Positions 1-11,412 of a stretch of 64,000 nt of DNA are shown here, piece after piece. Source of the stretch: DASXQK01 sp963724385 (GTDB lineage: Bacteria > Pseudomonadota > Alphaproteobacteria > Dongiales > Dongiaceae); assembly GCA_963724385.1 (NCBI GenBank), contig CAVRUJ010000002.1, positions 682,001 through 746,000 of the forward strand. The letters are read 5' to 3'. Made by a program: the position numbers and the translations under genes. Position 1 is the stretch's first letter. Every line of letters begins with the position of its first letter. Under the pieces are notes generated by a model. It was not told where the DNA came from. It saw only the letters and a list, made by a program, of their open reading frames with translations, and searched no databases.

Positions 1-1
1 C

Positions 2-2581
<2,580 letters not shown>

Positions 2582-2627
2582 AGCGGGCGTCGGTTCCGGC
2601 TGTCGTCCGCGGCCGAACTGAAGCGGC

Positions 2628-3584
2628 CTAATTGAGTCCCTTGCGACCCATGGCGAGATATTTCTCGCGCCGCTCGGCGCGCAGCCTTGCGCCGTCGTGC
2701 CGGCAGAGTTCGGTCAGCGCGACCTCGATGGCGTCGCCAACTGCCTGGACGATACGGGCGGGATCGCGGTGAGCGCCGCCTAGCGGCTCGACCACGATCT
2801 CGTCGATGACGCCGAGCTTCAGGAGATCCTCGGCCGTCAGCTTGAGCGCCTCGGCCGCCTCCTTGGCCTGGTCGGCGCTGCGCCAGAGGATCGAGGCGCA
2901 GCCTTCCGGCGAGATGACCGAATAGACCGAATGCTCCAGCATCAGCACCCGGTTCCCGGCGGCTAGCGCTATGGCTCCGCCCGACCCGCCTTCGCCGATG
3001 ATGGCCGCGACCAGGGGCACGCGGATCTTGAGGCAGGTTTCCACCGCGCGAGCGATCGCCTCGGCCTGGCCGCGGGCTTCGGCGTCGATGCCCGGATAGG
3101 CGCCGGGCGTATCGACCAGCGTCACCACCGGCAGGCGAAACCGATCGGCCATGTCCATCAGGCGCTGGGCCTTGCGATAGCCCTCGGGCCGGGCCATGCC
3201 GAAATTATGGCGCACGCGGGTCGGCGTATCGTTGCCCTTCTCGTGGCCCATGAGCACCACCGACCGGCCGCGGAACCGGCCGAGCCCGCCCAGGATGGCG
3301 CGGTCGTCGGCGAAGTTCCGGTCGCCGGCAAGCGGCGTCCACTCCTCGACCAGCGCGCCGACGTAGTCGCCGAAATGCGGCCGTTCGGGGTGGCGGGCGA
3401 CCAGGGTCTTCTGCCAGGCCGAGAGCTTGCCGTAGGTCTGACGGAGCAGCCGGTCGGCCTTGGCCTGAAGGCGCGAGACTTCCTCGGCGACGTTGACGTT
3501 GCCCCCGTCGGCGACGTGACGCAGCTCCTCGATCTTGCCTTCGAGTTCGGCGATCGGCTTTTCGAACTCGAGGAAGGTTGGCAT
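2628..3584 (-). CDS. accA: Acetyl-CoA carboxylase carboxyltransferase subunit alpha
   Basis: AccA is the alpha half of the carboxyltransferase that moves carboxyl from biotin-BCCP to acetyl-CoA, giving malonyl-CoA for fatty-acid synthesis. The 318 residues match the usual family length and keep the family landmarks: an N-terminal helical segment starting FLEFEKPIAELE, the oxyanion/CoA-binding stretch VTLVDTPGAYPGIDAEARGQ, and the glycine-rich GEGGSGGAIALA followed by SVISPEGCASILW. The start codon lies 3 nt after the stop of the malyl-CoA lyase gene, so the two are surely co-transcribed. The beta subunit gene accD is not in the window. Confidence 0.97.
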   Translation of the reverse strand: MPTFLEFEKPIAELEGKIEELRHVADGGNVNVAEEVSRLQAKADRLLRQTYGKLSAWQKTLVARHPERPHFGDYVGALVEEWTPLAGDRNFADDRAILGGLGRFRGRSVVLMGHEKGNDTPTRVRHNFGMARPEGYRKAQRLMDMADRFRLPVVTLVDTPGAYPGIDAEARGQAEAIARAVETCLKIRVPLVAAIIGEGGSGGAIALAAGNRVLMLEHSVYSVISPEGCASILWRSADQAKEAAEALKLTAEDLLKLGVIDEIVVEPLGGAHRDPARIVQAVGDAIEVALTELCRHDGARLRAERREKYLAMGRKGLN

Positions 3585-3587
3585 GCG

Positions 3588-4568
3588 CTAGCCGGCCGCG
3601 ACCTGCTCGGCCTTCTTCACCAGCACTTCGGCCTGGCGGATCGAGGCGAGGTCGATGAGCCGGCCGTCGAGGGCGACCGCGCCCTTGCCGGCCTTCTGGG
3701 CCTCGGCCATGGCGGCGAGGATGCGCCGGGCCTTTTCCACATCCTTGGCGCTCGGGCTGAAGAGCTCATTAGCCAGAGCCACCTGGGAGGGATGGATCGC
3801 CCATTTGCCCTCGCAGCCCAAGACGCCGGCGCGGTTTCCCGCGGCGCGATAGCCATCGCTGTCCGAAAAGTCGCCGAAGGGCCCGTCCACGGGACGAAGG
3901 CCATTGGCACGTGCGGCGACCACCATGCGGGCGATGGCGTAATGCCACATGTCGCCCCAATGCAGGTCCCGCTTGTCGCTGCCTGCGACCTTGTCAGTCA
4001 GCACCGAATAGTCCGGATTGACGCCGCCGATATTGGTGGTCCTGGCCTTGGTCGAGGCCGCGTAATCGGCGACGCCGAAATGCAGCGACTCGTTGCGCCG
4101 GCTGGCGGCGGCGATCTCATGCACGTTCTGCATGCCGAGCGCGGTCTCGATGATCATCTCGAAGCCGATCCGCTTCTTGCGGCCGACCGCGGCCTCGCAT
4201 TGGGTGACCATCATGTCCACGGCGTAGACGTCGGCCGCCGTGCCCACCTTCGGGATCATGATCAGGTCCAGACGCTCGCCGCCCTGCTCCATCACGTCCA
4301 CCACGTCTCGATACATGTAATGGGTATCGAGACCGTTAATCCTGACCGACATGGTCTTGCGGCCCCAGTCGATGTCGCGCAGGGCCTGGATCACGTTCTT
4401 GCGGGCCTGGGGCTTGTCGTCCGGCGCGACCGCATCCTCGAGGTCGAGGAAGACCACGTCGGCTGCCGACTTGGCCGCCTTCTCGAACAGCTGCGGCTGG
4501 CTGCCGGGCACCGCGAGCTCGCTGCGATTGAGCCGAGCCGGCGCCTGTTCGACGATCTTGAAGCTCAT
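3588..4568 (-). CDS. mcl1: L-malyl-CoA/beta-methylmalyl-CoA lyase (HpcH/HpaI aldolase family)
   Basis: A 326-residue CitE-like TIM-barrel lyase. Overall sequence and length fit the alphaproteobacterial Mcl1 group, which cleaves beta-methylmalyl-CoA to propionyl-CoA and glyoxylate and handles malyl-CoA reversibly, as in the ethylmalonyl-CoA pathway. Visible features are VFLDLEDAVAPDD (39-51), the CoA/substrate arginine in SVRING (R76), metal ligands E141 (EMIIETALGM) and D168 (FGVADYAAS), and the C-terminal GKWAIHPSQVALANE. I chose the ATG at 4568 because the protein then begins MSFKIVEQAP like its relatives; an in-frame ATG at 4610 would add 14 unsupported residues. A plain citrate-lyase-like role is the main alternative. 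It heads the transcript into accA. Confidence 0.88.
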   Translation of the reverse strand: MSFKIVEQAPARLNRSELAVPGSQPQLFEKAAKSAADVVFLDLEDAVAPDDKPQARKNVIQALRDIDWGRKTMSVRINGLDTHYMYRDVVDVMEQGGERLDLIMIPKVGTAADVYAVDMMVTQCEAAVGRKKRIGFEMIIETALGMQNVHEIAAASRRNESLHFGVADYAASTKARTTNIGGVNPDYSVLTDKVAGSDKRDLHWGDMWHYAIARMVVAARANGLRPVDGPFGDFSDSDGYRAAGNRAGVLGCEGKWAIHPSQVALANELFSPSAKDVEKARRILAAMAEAQKAGKGAVALDGRLIDLASIRQAEVLVKKAEQVAAG

Positions 4569-4675
4569 AGTCCGAAGCCCATGGGCGAATCCACCGCTGG
4601 CAGAAGGCAAGTTCCGGTTAGATGGCTGAGTGCGCCGCGACTGTCAATCGTCGGACCCTGACTATCAAGCTGTGG

Positions 4676-5635
4676 TCAGCGCTTTCCCGCTTTGGTCCCG
4701 CCGCTCTTGGGCCGGTCCCTATCCGCCAGCGGATGATGGCTCTCCACCAGCCGCGCCAGCCGTTCGCCCGCCACATGGGTATAGATCTGAGTCGTTGTTA
4801 TGTCGGAATGCCCCAGCATCTTCTGCACGCTGCGCAGATCGGCGCCATGATCCAAGAGATGTGTGGCGAAAGCATGGCGAAGCACATGGGGGCTGAGGCG
4901 CTCGGGCGCGATCCCGGCCGCGGCCGCGAGGCCCTTCAGCAGCTGGGCCATGCGCTGGCGCGTCAGATGCCCGCCGCGCCCGCGCGAGGGGAAGAGCCAA
5001 GGCGAAGGCCGGCGCTTCACCAGGAAGAAGTCCCGATGCTTGAGGTAGCCGGCGAGGGCTTGTCGCGCCGGCGCGCTGAGGGGCACCATGCGCTCCTTGC
5101 CGCCCTTGCCGCGCAGCACCAGCACCTTGGGCTCACGGAGCGCCGCCGAGAGCGGCAGGCCGACCAGCTCCGAAACCCGCAGGCCCGCGCCGTAGAGCAG
5201 TTCCAGGAGCAGGACCAGGCGTTCCCGTTCCGCCCCCGGCTTGAGTGCCCGCGCGGCCTCGATCAGCCGGCTGGCCTCGGCCTCGTCGATCAGCTTGGGT
5301 AGAGGGCGCCCGAGCTTGGGTGCGTCCAGGGTCGCCGCAGGATCGTCGGACCGGAGACCTTCGGCGGCAAGGAACCGGTAGAACTGGCGCATGGCGGAGA
5401 GCCGGCGCGCCTGGCTGCGCGGCGCCATCCCGGCCTTGGCGAGCGCGCCCAGATAGGCGCGCAGCGCGGCAACTTCCGCTCGGTCGAGGGAAGTGCCTTG
5501 CACCGAGAGGAAAGCCGCCAGGTCCTTGAGGTCGCGCTCATAGGCCTCGCGCGTGTTGGCGCTGGCGTTGCGCTCGGCCAGGAGCATCTCGAGAAAGCGC
5601 TCGAGCAGGGGATCGCCTCGCTTGGCCCCAGCCAT
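4676..5635 (-). CDS. xerD: Site-specific tyrosine recombinase XerD
   Basis: XerD resolves chromosome dimers at dif together with XerC, under FtsK control. The 319-residue protein has the N-terminal SAM-like core-binding domain (about 8-90) and the C-terminal catalytic domain (about 115-300). All catalytic residues are visible: R153 (GAGLRVSEL), K177 (RGKGGKER), H250 and R253 (SPHVLRHAFATHLL), H276 (MLGHSDITTTQ) and the nucleophile Y285 (IYTHV). Assignment to XerD rather than XerC rests on the neighbourhood (xerD beside aroK is a common alphaproteobacterial order) and on family resemblance. It starts 9 nt after the stop of the upstream secreted protein and lies 107 nt upstream of the malyl-CoA lyase start. 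There is no sign that it is a mobile-element integrase. Confidence 0.93.
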   Translation of the reverse strand: MAGAKRGDPLLERFLEMLLAERNASANTREAYERDLKDLAAFLSVQGTSLDRAEVAALRAYLGALAKAGMAPRSQARRLSAMRQFYRFLAAEGLRSDDPAATLDAPKLGRPLPKLIDEAEASRLIEAARALKPGAERERLVLLLELLYGAGLRVSELVGLPLSAALREPKVLVLRGKGGKERMVPLSAPARQALAGYLKHRDFFLVKRRPSPWLFPSRGRGGHLTRQRMAQLLKGLAAAAGIAPERLSPHVLRHAFATHLLDHGADLRSVQKMLGHSDITTTQIYTHVAGERLARLVESHHPLADRDRPKSGGTKAGKR

Positions 5636-5644
5636 GGCCGGGGT

Positions 5645-7420
5645 TCAGACCCCGGCCGCAATCGCGGCTTCGATGGCGATCGCGCGCGCCTCAACATCGA
5701 GGCCGACCTGGCGCAGGCTGGAGATCGCGCGGCTGAGCAGGATCGGATTGGCGCTGGCGGGACCGCCCTCACCAAGCGCGCAGAGCGAGAGAAGCACCGT
5801 CTCGCCGATACGTCCGTTGTTCGCGGCATCGCCCAGGTTGAACCAGAGGGCCGGATCCGGCGCGCCCCCTCCGGCCCCCGCCTGGCCGATCAGGGTCCAG
5901 CTCCCGCCGATGGGCTCGCCGATCCCCTCGAACACGGCGAAGAGGCGATTGATCGGATCGGCTGGGCTGCCGCCCGCCGCCTGGGCCTGGCGCCATTTCT
6001 GCACGGCCGCCGCATCCCAGAACAGCGGCTGGCCGACGCCCGCGATCCGCGCATAGACGGCAAGCGCGGAAGCGGCCGCAGCCGCTTGAGGGTCGGTCTT
6101 GGCCTTGTCCTCGGCCACCTGGAGCCAGGCATTGGCCTGCTCGAAATGCCCGCTGGCGTAAAGCGCGCGGCCGGCATCGGCGGCGAACCAGGCGAGGTCG
6201 GGCGAGGGCTGCAAGGGCAGCAGATAGAGAAGATTGGTGCGCACCGCCAGGATGTAGCCGCCTTGCCGCCGGGCCCTGTCCAAGGCCGCCTGGAGGACAT
6301 GAGCGCGTTCATCCGGCTTCTGGGCGACGCCGGCAGCCTGGAACAGAAGCGCGCGGCCGCCCGGCCCAGGATCGCGCGAGGATATCTCCACGGCGTTGCC
6401 GATATCGCCGGGCGCATAAGCCACGCTGGCATAGGCCGTCTGGAGCTTGTCGATGGGAAGCGCTCCCGCCGCCGCGGCCTGCTCTGCCGCGGCGAGGCGG
6501 GTCGCCGGATCGACGGTGTTGTCTTGGGCGACCGCAGCCAACACCGCGGGGTCGCTGGCCCCGGCCGCGTCGGGCGGCAGGGGGAGGCCCGCGGCCTGAA
6601 GCATGGCGAGGTCGAGGGGCGAGGGATTGGGCAGGCTCGTGATCGTGACGCTCTTGTCGCCGCCCATGGCCTGAGCGAGCTTGAAGAAGGCGTCGTCGCT
6701 CTGATTCTGGTCCCGGAGAATCTCGATGCCCAGCGCCGCCTGGTCGGCCTTGCCGGCACGCAGCTGGCAGAAGACTTGCGTCTTCTGCCAGTCGGGGTCG
6801 GCGCTGGCGGCCTTGCGCGTATCGTCCACGGTCTTGCAGGCGCCGTCCACGTCGCCGGCCAGGAGCTGGGCTTTGATGCGCAGGCGCGCGGAGGTCAGAT
6901 CGACGCTTGTGGCCGGCTGCAGGGCCAGGAGCGCCGCCGCATCGGCGAACAGGCCCATGGCCGCCAGCCGATCGGCCCTGACGCCGAACAGGTTGATCGT
7001 CGCCTTGCCCGCCGGCGCTTCGGCATTGGTCAGAAGCAGACGCCGGGCGAGATCGCGCATCGCCGGGGAGGACGGTGCGGCCGGAAGCTGGGGCAGCAGG
7101 CGCTCCACCAGGGCGCGGTCGGTGCCCTTCCACATGTCGAGGGGGAAACCGCCGCCGCCTTCCTCGAGCGTGCCGCCATAGTCGGGGGTGACGCTGCCCA
7201 GCGTCCCCACCTCGACACCGCTCGCCGTCGTGCTGGCCGCCGAGCTCAGGGGGGCCGGCTGAGGCAGGGCCTGGGTGGAGACGCCGCCCGTGTTGACGCC
7301 CGTTGTTGCGCCCTGGGTCCCGCCCTCAGCCGGCGCAGTCCCTGCGGTCTGGGCCCGCGCCGGCAGGGCCGCGAGCAGAAGCGCAAAGGCGAGCGCGAGC
7401 CTAGTTGGCGAGCTTGTCAT
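5645..7420 (-). CDS. Secreted alanine-rich helical-repeat protein of unknown function
   Basis: I do not recognise a named family. The 591-residue protein begins with a clear signal peptide (hydrophobic ALAFALLLAALPARAQ, cleavage likely after residue about 23), then a low-complexity T/G/A/P linker to about residue 90. The rest is almost all alpha-helical, alanine- and leucine-rich, with degenerate TPR/Sel1-like helix pairs (for example near 390-460, with ASGHFEQANAWLQVAEDKA). A periplasmic scaffold or lipoprotein-free envelope protein is a reasonable guess. Its start overlaps the end of a 46-aa membrane peptide gene by 20 nt, and its stop is 9 nt before xerD, so the three look like one transcript. 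Confidence 0.75.
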   Translation of the reverse strand: MTSSPTRLALAFALLLAALPARAQTAGTAPAEGGTQGATTGVNTGGVSTQALPQPAPLSSAASTTASGVEVGTLGSVTPDYGGTLEEGGGGFPLDMWKGTDRALVERLLPQLPAAPSSPAMRDLARRLLLTNAEAPAGKATINLFGVRADRLAAMGLFADAAALLALQPATSVDLTSARLRIKAQLLAGDVDGACKTVDDTRKAASADPDWQKTQVFCQLRAGKADQAALGIEILRDQNQSDDAFFKLAQAMGGDKSVTITSLPNPSPLDLAMLQAAGLPLPPDAAGASDPAVLAAVAQDNTVDPATRLAAAEQAAAAGALPIDKLQTAYASVAYAPGDIGNAVEISSRDPGPGGRALLFQAAGVAQKPDERAHVLQAALDRARRQGGYILAVRTNLLYLLPLQPSPDLAWFAADAGRALYASGHFEQANAWLQVAEDKAKTDPQAAAAASALAVYARIAGVGQPLFWDAAAVQKWRQAQAAGGSPADPINRLFAVFEGIGEPIGGSWTLIGQAGAGGGAPDPALWFNLGDAANNGRIGETVLLSLCALGEGGPASANPILLSRAISSLRQVGLDVEARAIAIEAAIAAGV

Positions 7421-7541
7421 TGGGGACCGCCACTTCCATCCGGTGGGTCGGTGCCGGAACCGGATAGAAGGCGAGGAAAGCGCCGCCGGCGATGCCGACG
7501 ACGATGATCAACAGGATGAGGACCAGGAATGCCCGCTTCAT
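7401..7541 (-). CDS. Small single-pass membrane protein (46 aa)
   Basis: A short open frame beginning MKRAFLVLILLIIVVVG-like: two basic residues, then about 20 hydrophobic residues, then a proline-rich periplasmic-side tail (FYPVPAPTHRMEV) ending NDKLAN. The transmembrane segment spans about residues 4-26. The stop codon at 7401-7403 lies inside the next gene, whose ATG is at 7418-7420, so translational coupling is likely and this gives good support that the peptide is real. Function is unknown; as the first gene of the leftward transcript it may act with the secreted helical protein that follows. Confidence 0.6.
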   Translation of the reverse strand: MKRAFLVLILLIIVVGIAGGAFLAFYPVPAPTHRMEVAVPNDKLAN

Positions 7542-7726
7542 GTCGCCGAGAGTGACAGGATGATCGAATCTTTGTCGAGCAAACTAATTGCCTGGCCCCA
7601 ACCAACCGCCGCAGCCGCTGCCGCGACCGGCCCAAGGGCGCGCGCTTGCGACAGCAGCGGCGAATTATGCTAGGTTTCGACTATGGCGAAACTGGGACAA
7701 TTTATCGGCCCGGCGGCGGGCTTGCA

Positions 7727-8299
7727 ATGACGCCGGCGGCGAATTGGGCTCTGCCTCAGCGGACTGTCGTCCTCGTCGGCCTCATGGGCGCGGGCAAGAG
7801 CTGCATCGGCAAGCGCCTGGCCCAGCGACTGGGCCTGCCCTTCATCGACGCCGACCAGGCGATCGAGCAGGCGGCCGGCTGTTCTATCACCGAGATCTTC
7901 GAGCGTCATGGCGAGGCGAATTTCCGCGACGGCGAGCGCCGGGTGATCGCCCGCCTCCTCGAGGGTCCGCCCCATGTGCTGGCGACCGGCGGTGGCGCCT
8001 TCATGGATCCGCGCACCCGCGCCCTGGTGCGCGAAAAGGCGATCTCGATCTGGCTGCGCGCCGACATCGACCTGCTCATGCGCCGGGTCTCCCGGCGCAG
8101 CGACCGGCCCCTGCTCCAGGTTCCCGAGCCGCGCCAGAAGCTGGCCGAGCTGATGGCCGAGCGCTATCCCGTCTATGGCGAAGCCGACGTCACCGTGGAC
8201 AGCACCGACGGCCCGCCGGAGGCGACCTTGGAGCGCGTCGTCCAATCCCTCGACGCCTATCTGGCGGCCAGGCCAGCGCCTCAGCGCGCCGCATCGTGA
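7727..8299 (+). CDS. aroK: Shikimate kinase
   Basis: AroK phosphorylates shikimate at O3 with ATP in the chorismate pathway (cytoplasm). In the 190-residue protein starting at ATG 7727 the P-loop GLMGAGKS lies at 18-25, followed by the substrate-binding DAD near 43 (PFIDADQAIE), the arginine of FRDGERR, the Walker B-like LATGGGAFM, and the lid arginine in RRSDRPLL. Upstream in-frame ATG/GTG codons from 7646 would add about 27 residues with no family support; the chosen start places the P-loop at the normal distance. aroB follows 10 nt downstream, so the two are co-transcribed. Confidence 0.96.
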   Translation: MTPAANWALPQRTVVLVGLMGAGKSCIGKRLAQRLGLPFIDADQAIEQAAGCSITEIFERHGEANFRDGERRVIARLLEGPPHVLATGGGAFMDPRTRALVREKAISIWLRADIDLLMRRVSRRSDRPLLQVPEPRQKLAELMAERYPVYGEADVTVDSTDGPPEATLERVVQSLDAYLAARPAPQRAAS

Positions 8300-8309
8300 G
8301 CTCCATCGC

Positions 8310-9425
8310 ATGAACCACCCCGATCGACTGCGGGTCGAGCTGGGAGCGCGCGGCTACGACATTCTGATCGGCCCCGGCCTCATCGCCGAGGCCGGGCGCC
8401 ATCTGAAGCCGCTGGTCCGGGGACAACGCGTGTTCGTCGTCAGCGACGAGCAGGTGGCAGCCCCGCATCTGCCCATCCTCGCCGCCGGGCTCGCCCGGGC
8501 CGGCATCGACCATCACGCTGTCGTCCTGCCGCCGGGCGAGGCGACGAAGGACTTCGCCCATCTGGCGCGGCTCGCCGAGGACCTTCTGTCGGCTGGGGTC
8601 GAGCGTTCGAGCCTGCTCCTGGCCCTTGGCGGCGGCGTGGTCGGCGACGTGACGGGCTTTGCCGCCAGCATCCTCCTGCGCGGCGTCGGATTCGTGCAGA
8701 TTCCCACCACGCTCCTCGCCCAGGTGGACAGCTCCGTCGGCGGCAAGACCGGCATCAACACGCCCCAGGGCAAGAACCTGGTGGGCAGCTTCCATCAGCC
8801 GCGCCTGGTCCTGGCCGATCTCGACGCGCTGGCGACCTTGCCCCGGCGCGAACTCCTGGCCGGCTATGCCGAGGTGGTGAAATACGGCCTCTTAGGCGAC
8901 GCCGCTTTCTTCGCCTGGCTCGAGGACCACGGCAGCCGCGTGGTCGAAGGGGAGCTGGACGTCACGCGCCACGCCGTCGCCATGGCCTGCGCCGGAAAGG
9001 CGCGCATCGTCGCCGCCGACGAGCGTGAGGCGGACCAGCGGGCGCTGCTCAATCTCGGCCATACCTTCGGCCACGCTTTGGAGGCCGAATGCGGCTATGG
9101 CCCGGAGCTGCTCCACGGCGAGGCGGTCGCCATCGGCATGGTGCTGGCAAGCGAGCTGTCGGTCCGGCTTGGGCTCTGCCCGCCGGCCGATACCGCCAGG
9201 CTCGCGCGTCACCTCGCCAGCGTCGGCCTGCCCACGGGCCTCGACGCCGTCGACGGTGTCAGCTTCGCGCCCGAGCGCCTGATCGCCCATATGCGCCGGG
9301 ACAAGAAGGTGACCGGCGGGCGCATCGCCTTCGTGCTCTTGAAGGGCATTGGCGAAGCCTTCCTAGCCAAGGACGTGCCGCTCGAGGAAGTGGAGCGGAT
9401 GCTGGCCGAGGCGGTGGCGGCATGA
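8310..9425 (+). CDS. aroB: 3-dehydroquinate synthase
   Basis: AroB cyclises DAHP to 3-dehydroquinate using NAD+ and a divalent metal, the second shikimate-pathway step. The 371-residue protein begins MNHPDRLRVELGARGYDILIG at ATG 8310. The NAD-binding GGGVVGDVTGF, the active-site lysine in DSSVGGKTGINTPQGKN, the basic AGYAEVVKYG, and the metal-ligand histidines in NLGHTFGHALE and LLHGEAVAIGM are all present. The open frame extends back to 8175, but that overlaps aroK and lacks family similarity. The stop overlaps the next start as ATGA (9422-9425). Confidence 0.97.
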   Translation: MNHPDRLRVELGARGYDILIGPGLIAEAGRHLKPLVRGQRVFVVSDEQVAAPHLPILAAGLARAGIDHHAVVLPPGEATKDFAHLARLAEDLLSAGVERSSLLLALGGGVVGDVTGFAASILLRGVGFVQIPTTLLAQVDSSVGGKTGINTPQGKNLVGSFHQPRLVLADLDALATLPRRELLAGYAEVVKYGLLGDAAFFAWLEDHGSRVVEGELDVTRHAVAMACAGKARIVAADEREADQRALLNLGHTFGHALEAECGYGPELLHGEAVAIGMVLASELSVRLGLCPPADTARLARHLASVGLPTGLDAVDGVSFAPERLIAHMRRDKKVTGGRIAFVLLKGIGEAFLAKDVPLEEVERMLAEAVAA

Positions 9426-10699
9426 TCTGGAGCATCCTCGCCATCGCCCTGCTGCTCGTCTGCTCGGCCTTTTTCGCGCTGGCAGAGACGGCGCTGACCG
9501 CCGCGTCGCGCCCGCGCATGCATGGCCTGGAAAATCAGGGCGACAAGCGCGCCGGCATCGTCAACCGCCTGCGCCAGCACATGGAGCAGGTGATCGGGGC
9601 CGTGCTGCTGGGCAACAATATGGTCAACATCCTGGCCTCCTCTCTCGCCACCGGCCTGATGATCGCTTTGTTCGGCCGCACCGGCGTCGCCTATGCGACC
9701 GTCGTCATGACCCTGCTCATCGTCCTTTTCTGCGAGGTGCTGCCCAAGACGCTCGCCATCAACAATGCCGATCGCCTGGCGGTCACGGTGGCCCCGGCGA
9801 TGCAGGCCATCGTCGCGGCGCTGAAGCCCGTGACGCGCGGCATGCAGCTCATCGTGCGCGCCGTGCTGCGCCTCTTCGGCGTCCACGCCCCGGCCGATCT
9901 CGGCGCTGAAGAGGCGGAAGCGGAGCTCCGCGGCGCCATCGACCTCCATACCGATGTCTCGGACGAGATCGGCGATTCCGGCGCCATGCTCCATTCGATC
10001 CTCGATCTGGGCGACCTCACGGTCGGCGACATCATGGTTCACCGCAGCAACCTCGTGACCATCGACGCCAGCCAGCCGGCCCAGAAGATCGTCGAGGAGA
10101 TGCTGGCCAGCAGCTTCACCCGCGTCCCGCTCTGGCGCGGCGAGCCGGACAACATCATAGGCGTGCTCCACGCCAAGGCCCTGCTGCGCGCGCTGCACGC
10201 AGGCGAAATCAAGGTCGAGGACCTCGACATCGCCGGCCTCGCCATGCCGCCCTGGTTCGTGCCCGACAGCACCACCCTCCAGGCCCAGCTCAAGGCCTTC
10301 CGCGCCAGGCGAGAGCATTTCGCCCTGGTGGTCGACGAATACGGCGCCCTCCAGGGCATCGTCACCCTCGAGGACATCCTGGAAGAGATCGTCGGCAAGA
10401 TCGAGGACGAGCATGATCTCGAAGTCGCCGGCGTCACCCACGAGCCCGAGGGCAGCTACAAGGTCGATGGCACGGTCACCATCCGCGACCTCAACCGGGA
10501 ACTCGGCTGGCGCCTGCCCGACGAGGAGGCCTCGACCGTCGCCGGCCTCGTCCTGCACGAGGCCCGGCGCATTCCCGAGCCGGGGCAGGTCTTCGTCTTC
10601 TACGGCTTCCGCTTCGAGGTGCTGGAGCGCCAGCGCAACCGCATCCGCCAGGTCCGCATCACCCCGCCGGCCGAGCCCAGCAAGGCCACGGCGGCCTGA
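9422..10699 (+). CDS. CNNM/CorC (HlyC) family membrane protein with CBS pair
   Basis: A 425-residue inner-membrane protein of the UPF0053/CorC type, a family implicated in Mg2+/Co2+ efflux or homeostasis. Domains in order: DUF21 membrane domain (about 1-180, four hydrophobic segments, with the conserved FFALAETALTAAS near the start and EVLPKTLAINNADR); two CBS domains (about 205-325, with GDIMVHRSNLVTID and ALVVDEYGALQGIVTLEDILEEIVG); and the C-terminal CorC_HlyC domain (about 340-415). It starts inside the aroB stop (ATGA) and so is translationally coupled to aroK-aroB, an arrangement seen in related genomes. The transported ion cannot be told from sequence. Confidence 0.9.
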   Translation: MIWSILAIALLLVCSAFFALAETALTAASRPRMHGLENQGDKRAGIVNRLRQHMEQVIGAVLLGNNMVNILASSLATGLMIALFGRTGVAYATVVMTLLIVLFCEVLPKTLAINNADRLAVTVAPAMQAIVAALKPVTRGMQLIVRAVLRLFGVHAPADLGAEEAEAELRGAIDLHTDVSDEIGDSGAMLHSILDLGDLTVGDIMVHRSNLVTIDASQPAQKIVEEMLASSFTRVPLWRGEPDNIIGVLHAKALLRALHAGEIKVEDLDIAGLAMPPWFVPDSTTLQAQLKAFRARREHFALVVDEYGALQGIVTLEDILEEIVGKIEDEHDLEVAGVTHEPEGSYKVDGTVTIRDLNRELGWRLPDEEASTVAGLVLHEARRIPEPGQVFVFYGFRFEVLERQRNRIRQVRITPPAEPSKATAA

Positions 10700-10718
10700 A
10701 AGAACAAGGATTCAGTCC

Positions 10719-11294
10719 ATGCCCCTTTCCGTCTCCACGGTCGAGCGCGAACGTCTCCACGATCGGCGCTATGAGTTCCTGGGCTTCCGCCGCAAGGACG
10801 GCCTTTGGGACATCGAGGGCCGGATGACCGACAGCAAGACCTACGGCTTTCCCAGCGAGGACCGCGGCCGGATCGAGGCCGGCGAGCCGCTCCACGACAT
10901 GCGCATCCGTCTCACCCTCGACATCCATCTCCAGGTCCACGACATCGAGGTCTCGACCGACGCGGCGCCGTTCAACGTTTGCGCCGGCATCACGCCGAAT
11001 TTCTCGGTCGTCAAGGGATTGCGCATCGGCCCCGGCTGGAAGCGGGCGCTGAGGGAGAAGCTGGGCGGCGTCCACGGCTGCACCCATCACGTGGAAATGC
11101 TGGGCGCCATGGCCACCGTCGCCTATCAGACCCTGTGGTCCAAGGGCGGGCGCGATGAGGACGAGAAGAAAGAGGCCGAATCCGCCCGGCGCCCCGCCAT
11201 CCTCGATACCTGCCACGCGCTCGCCAGCGACAGCCCCGTGGTGAAGCGGCTCTGGCCGAAGTTCTATACGGGCAAGGAAGAAAAGCGGGCGTAG
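10719..11294 (+). CDS. DUF2889 family protein
   Basis: A 191-residue soluble protein of the DUF2889 type, whose function is not established. Typical family stretches are RRYEFLGFRRKDGLWDIEGRM near the N-terminus, a central LHDMRIRLTLDIHLQVHDIE beta-rich segment, and the conserved GGVHGCTHHVEMLGAMATVAYQT, where the C-T-H-H cluster could bind a metal or form an active site. It starts at ATG 10719 with an AAGGA-type ribosome site a few bases upstream, 19 nt after the CorC-like gene, so it probably shares its transcript. A repeat-rich stretch follows it. Confidence 0.8.
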   Translation: MPLSVSTVERERLHDRRYEFLGFRRKDGLWDIEGRMTDSKTYGFPSEDRGRIEAGEPLHDMRIRLTLDIHLQVHDIEVSTDAAPFNVCAGITPNFSVVKGLRIGPGWKRALREKLGGVHGCTHHVEMLGAMATVAYQTLWSKGGRDEDEKKEAESARRPAILDTCHALASDSPVVKRLWPKFYTGKEEKRA

Positions 11295-11329
11295 GGGGAT
11301 TCGACGCCTCGCGGTCTCGCAACCTGTAC

Positions 11330-11346
11330 GTCGTCACCCCCGCGAA
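11330..11346. repeat. Half copy of the 30-bp palindrome
   Basis: The left arm of the palindrome found at 11353-11382 (CGTCACCCCCGCGAA) occurs here as well, 24 bp upstream and in direct orientation, without the matching right arm. It looks like a truncated earlier copy. Confidence 0.7.
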
Positions 11347-11352
11347 TCTTTC

Positions 11353-11382
11353 TTCGTCACCCCCGCGAAAGCGGGGGTCCAT
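11353..11382 (+). repeat. Palindromic repeat, copy 1 (REP-like)
   Basis: A 30-bp unit with a perfect 7-bp GC stem and GAAA loop (CCCCCGC GAAA GCGGGGG), flanked by TTCGTCA on the left and TCCAT on the right. An exact reverse-complement copy lies at 11715-11744, on the other side of the GIY-YIG gene. The asymmetric flanks give the repeat an orientation, as in REP sequences. Confidence 0.9.
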
Positions 11383-11412
11383 TCGCAGCATACATTGCGG
11401 CATGTTTGAATC

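Noticed and set aside
3207..4661. 484-codon open frame on the plus strand opposite accA and the malyl-CoA lyase gene
   Set aside because: No family resemblance. It is the antisense shadow of two certain genes, as expected in GC-rich DNA.
5498..7507. 669-codon open frame opposite the secreted helical protein and xerD
   Set aside because: Composition is Gly/Arg/His/Gln-rich nonsense. The minus-strand frame has a signal peptide and proper gene spacing.
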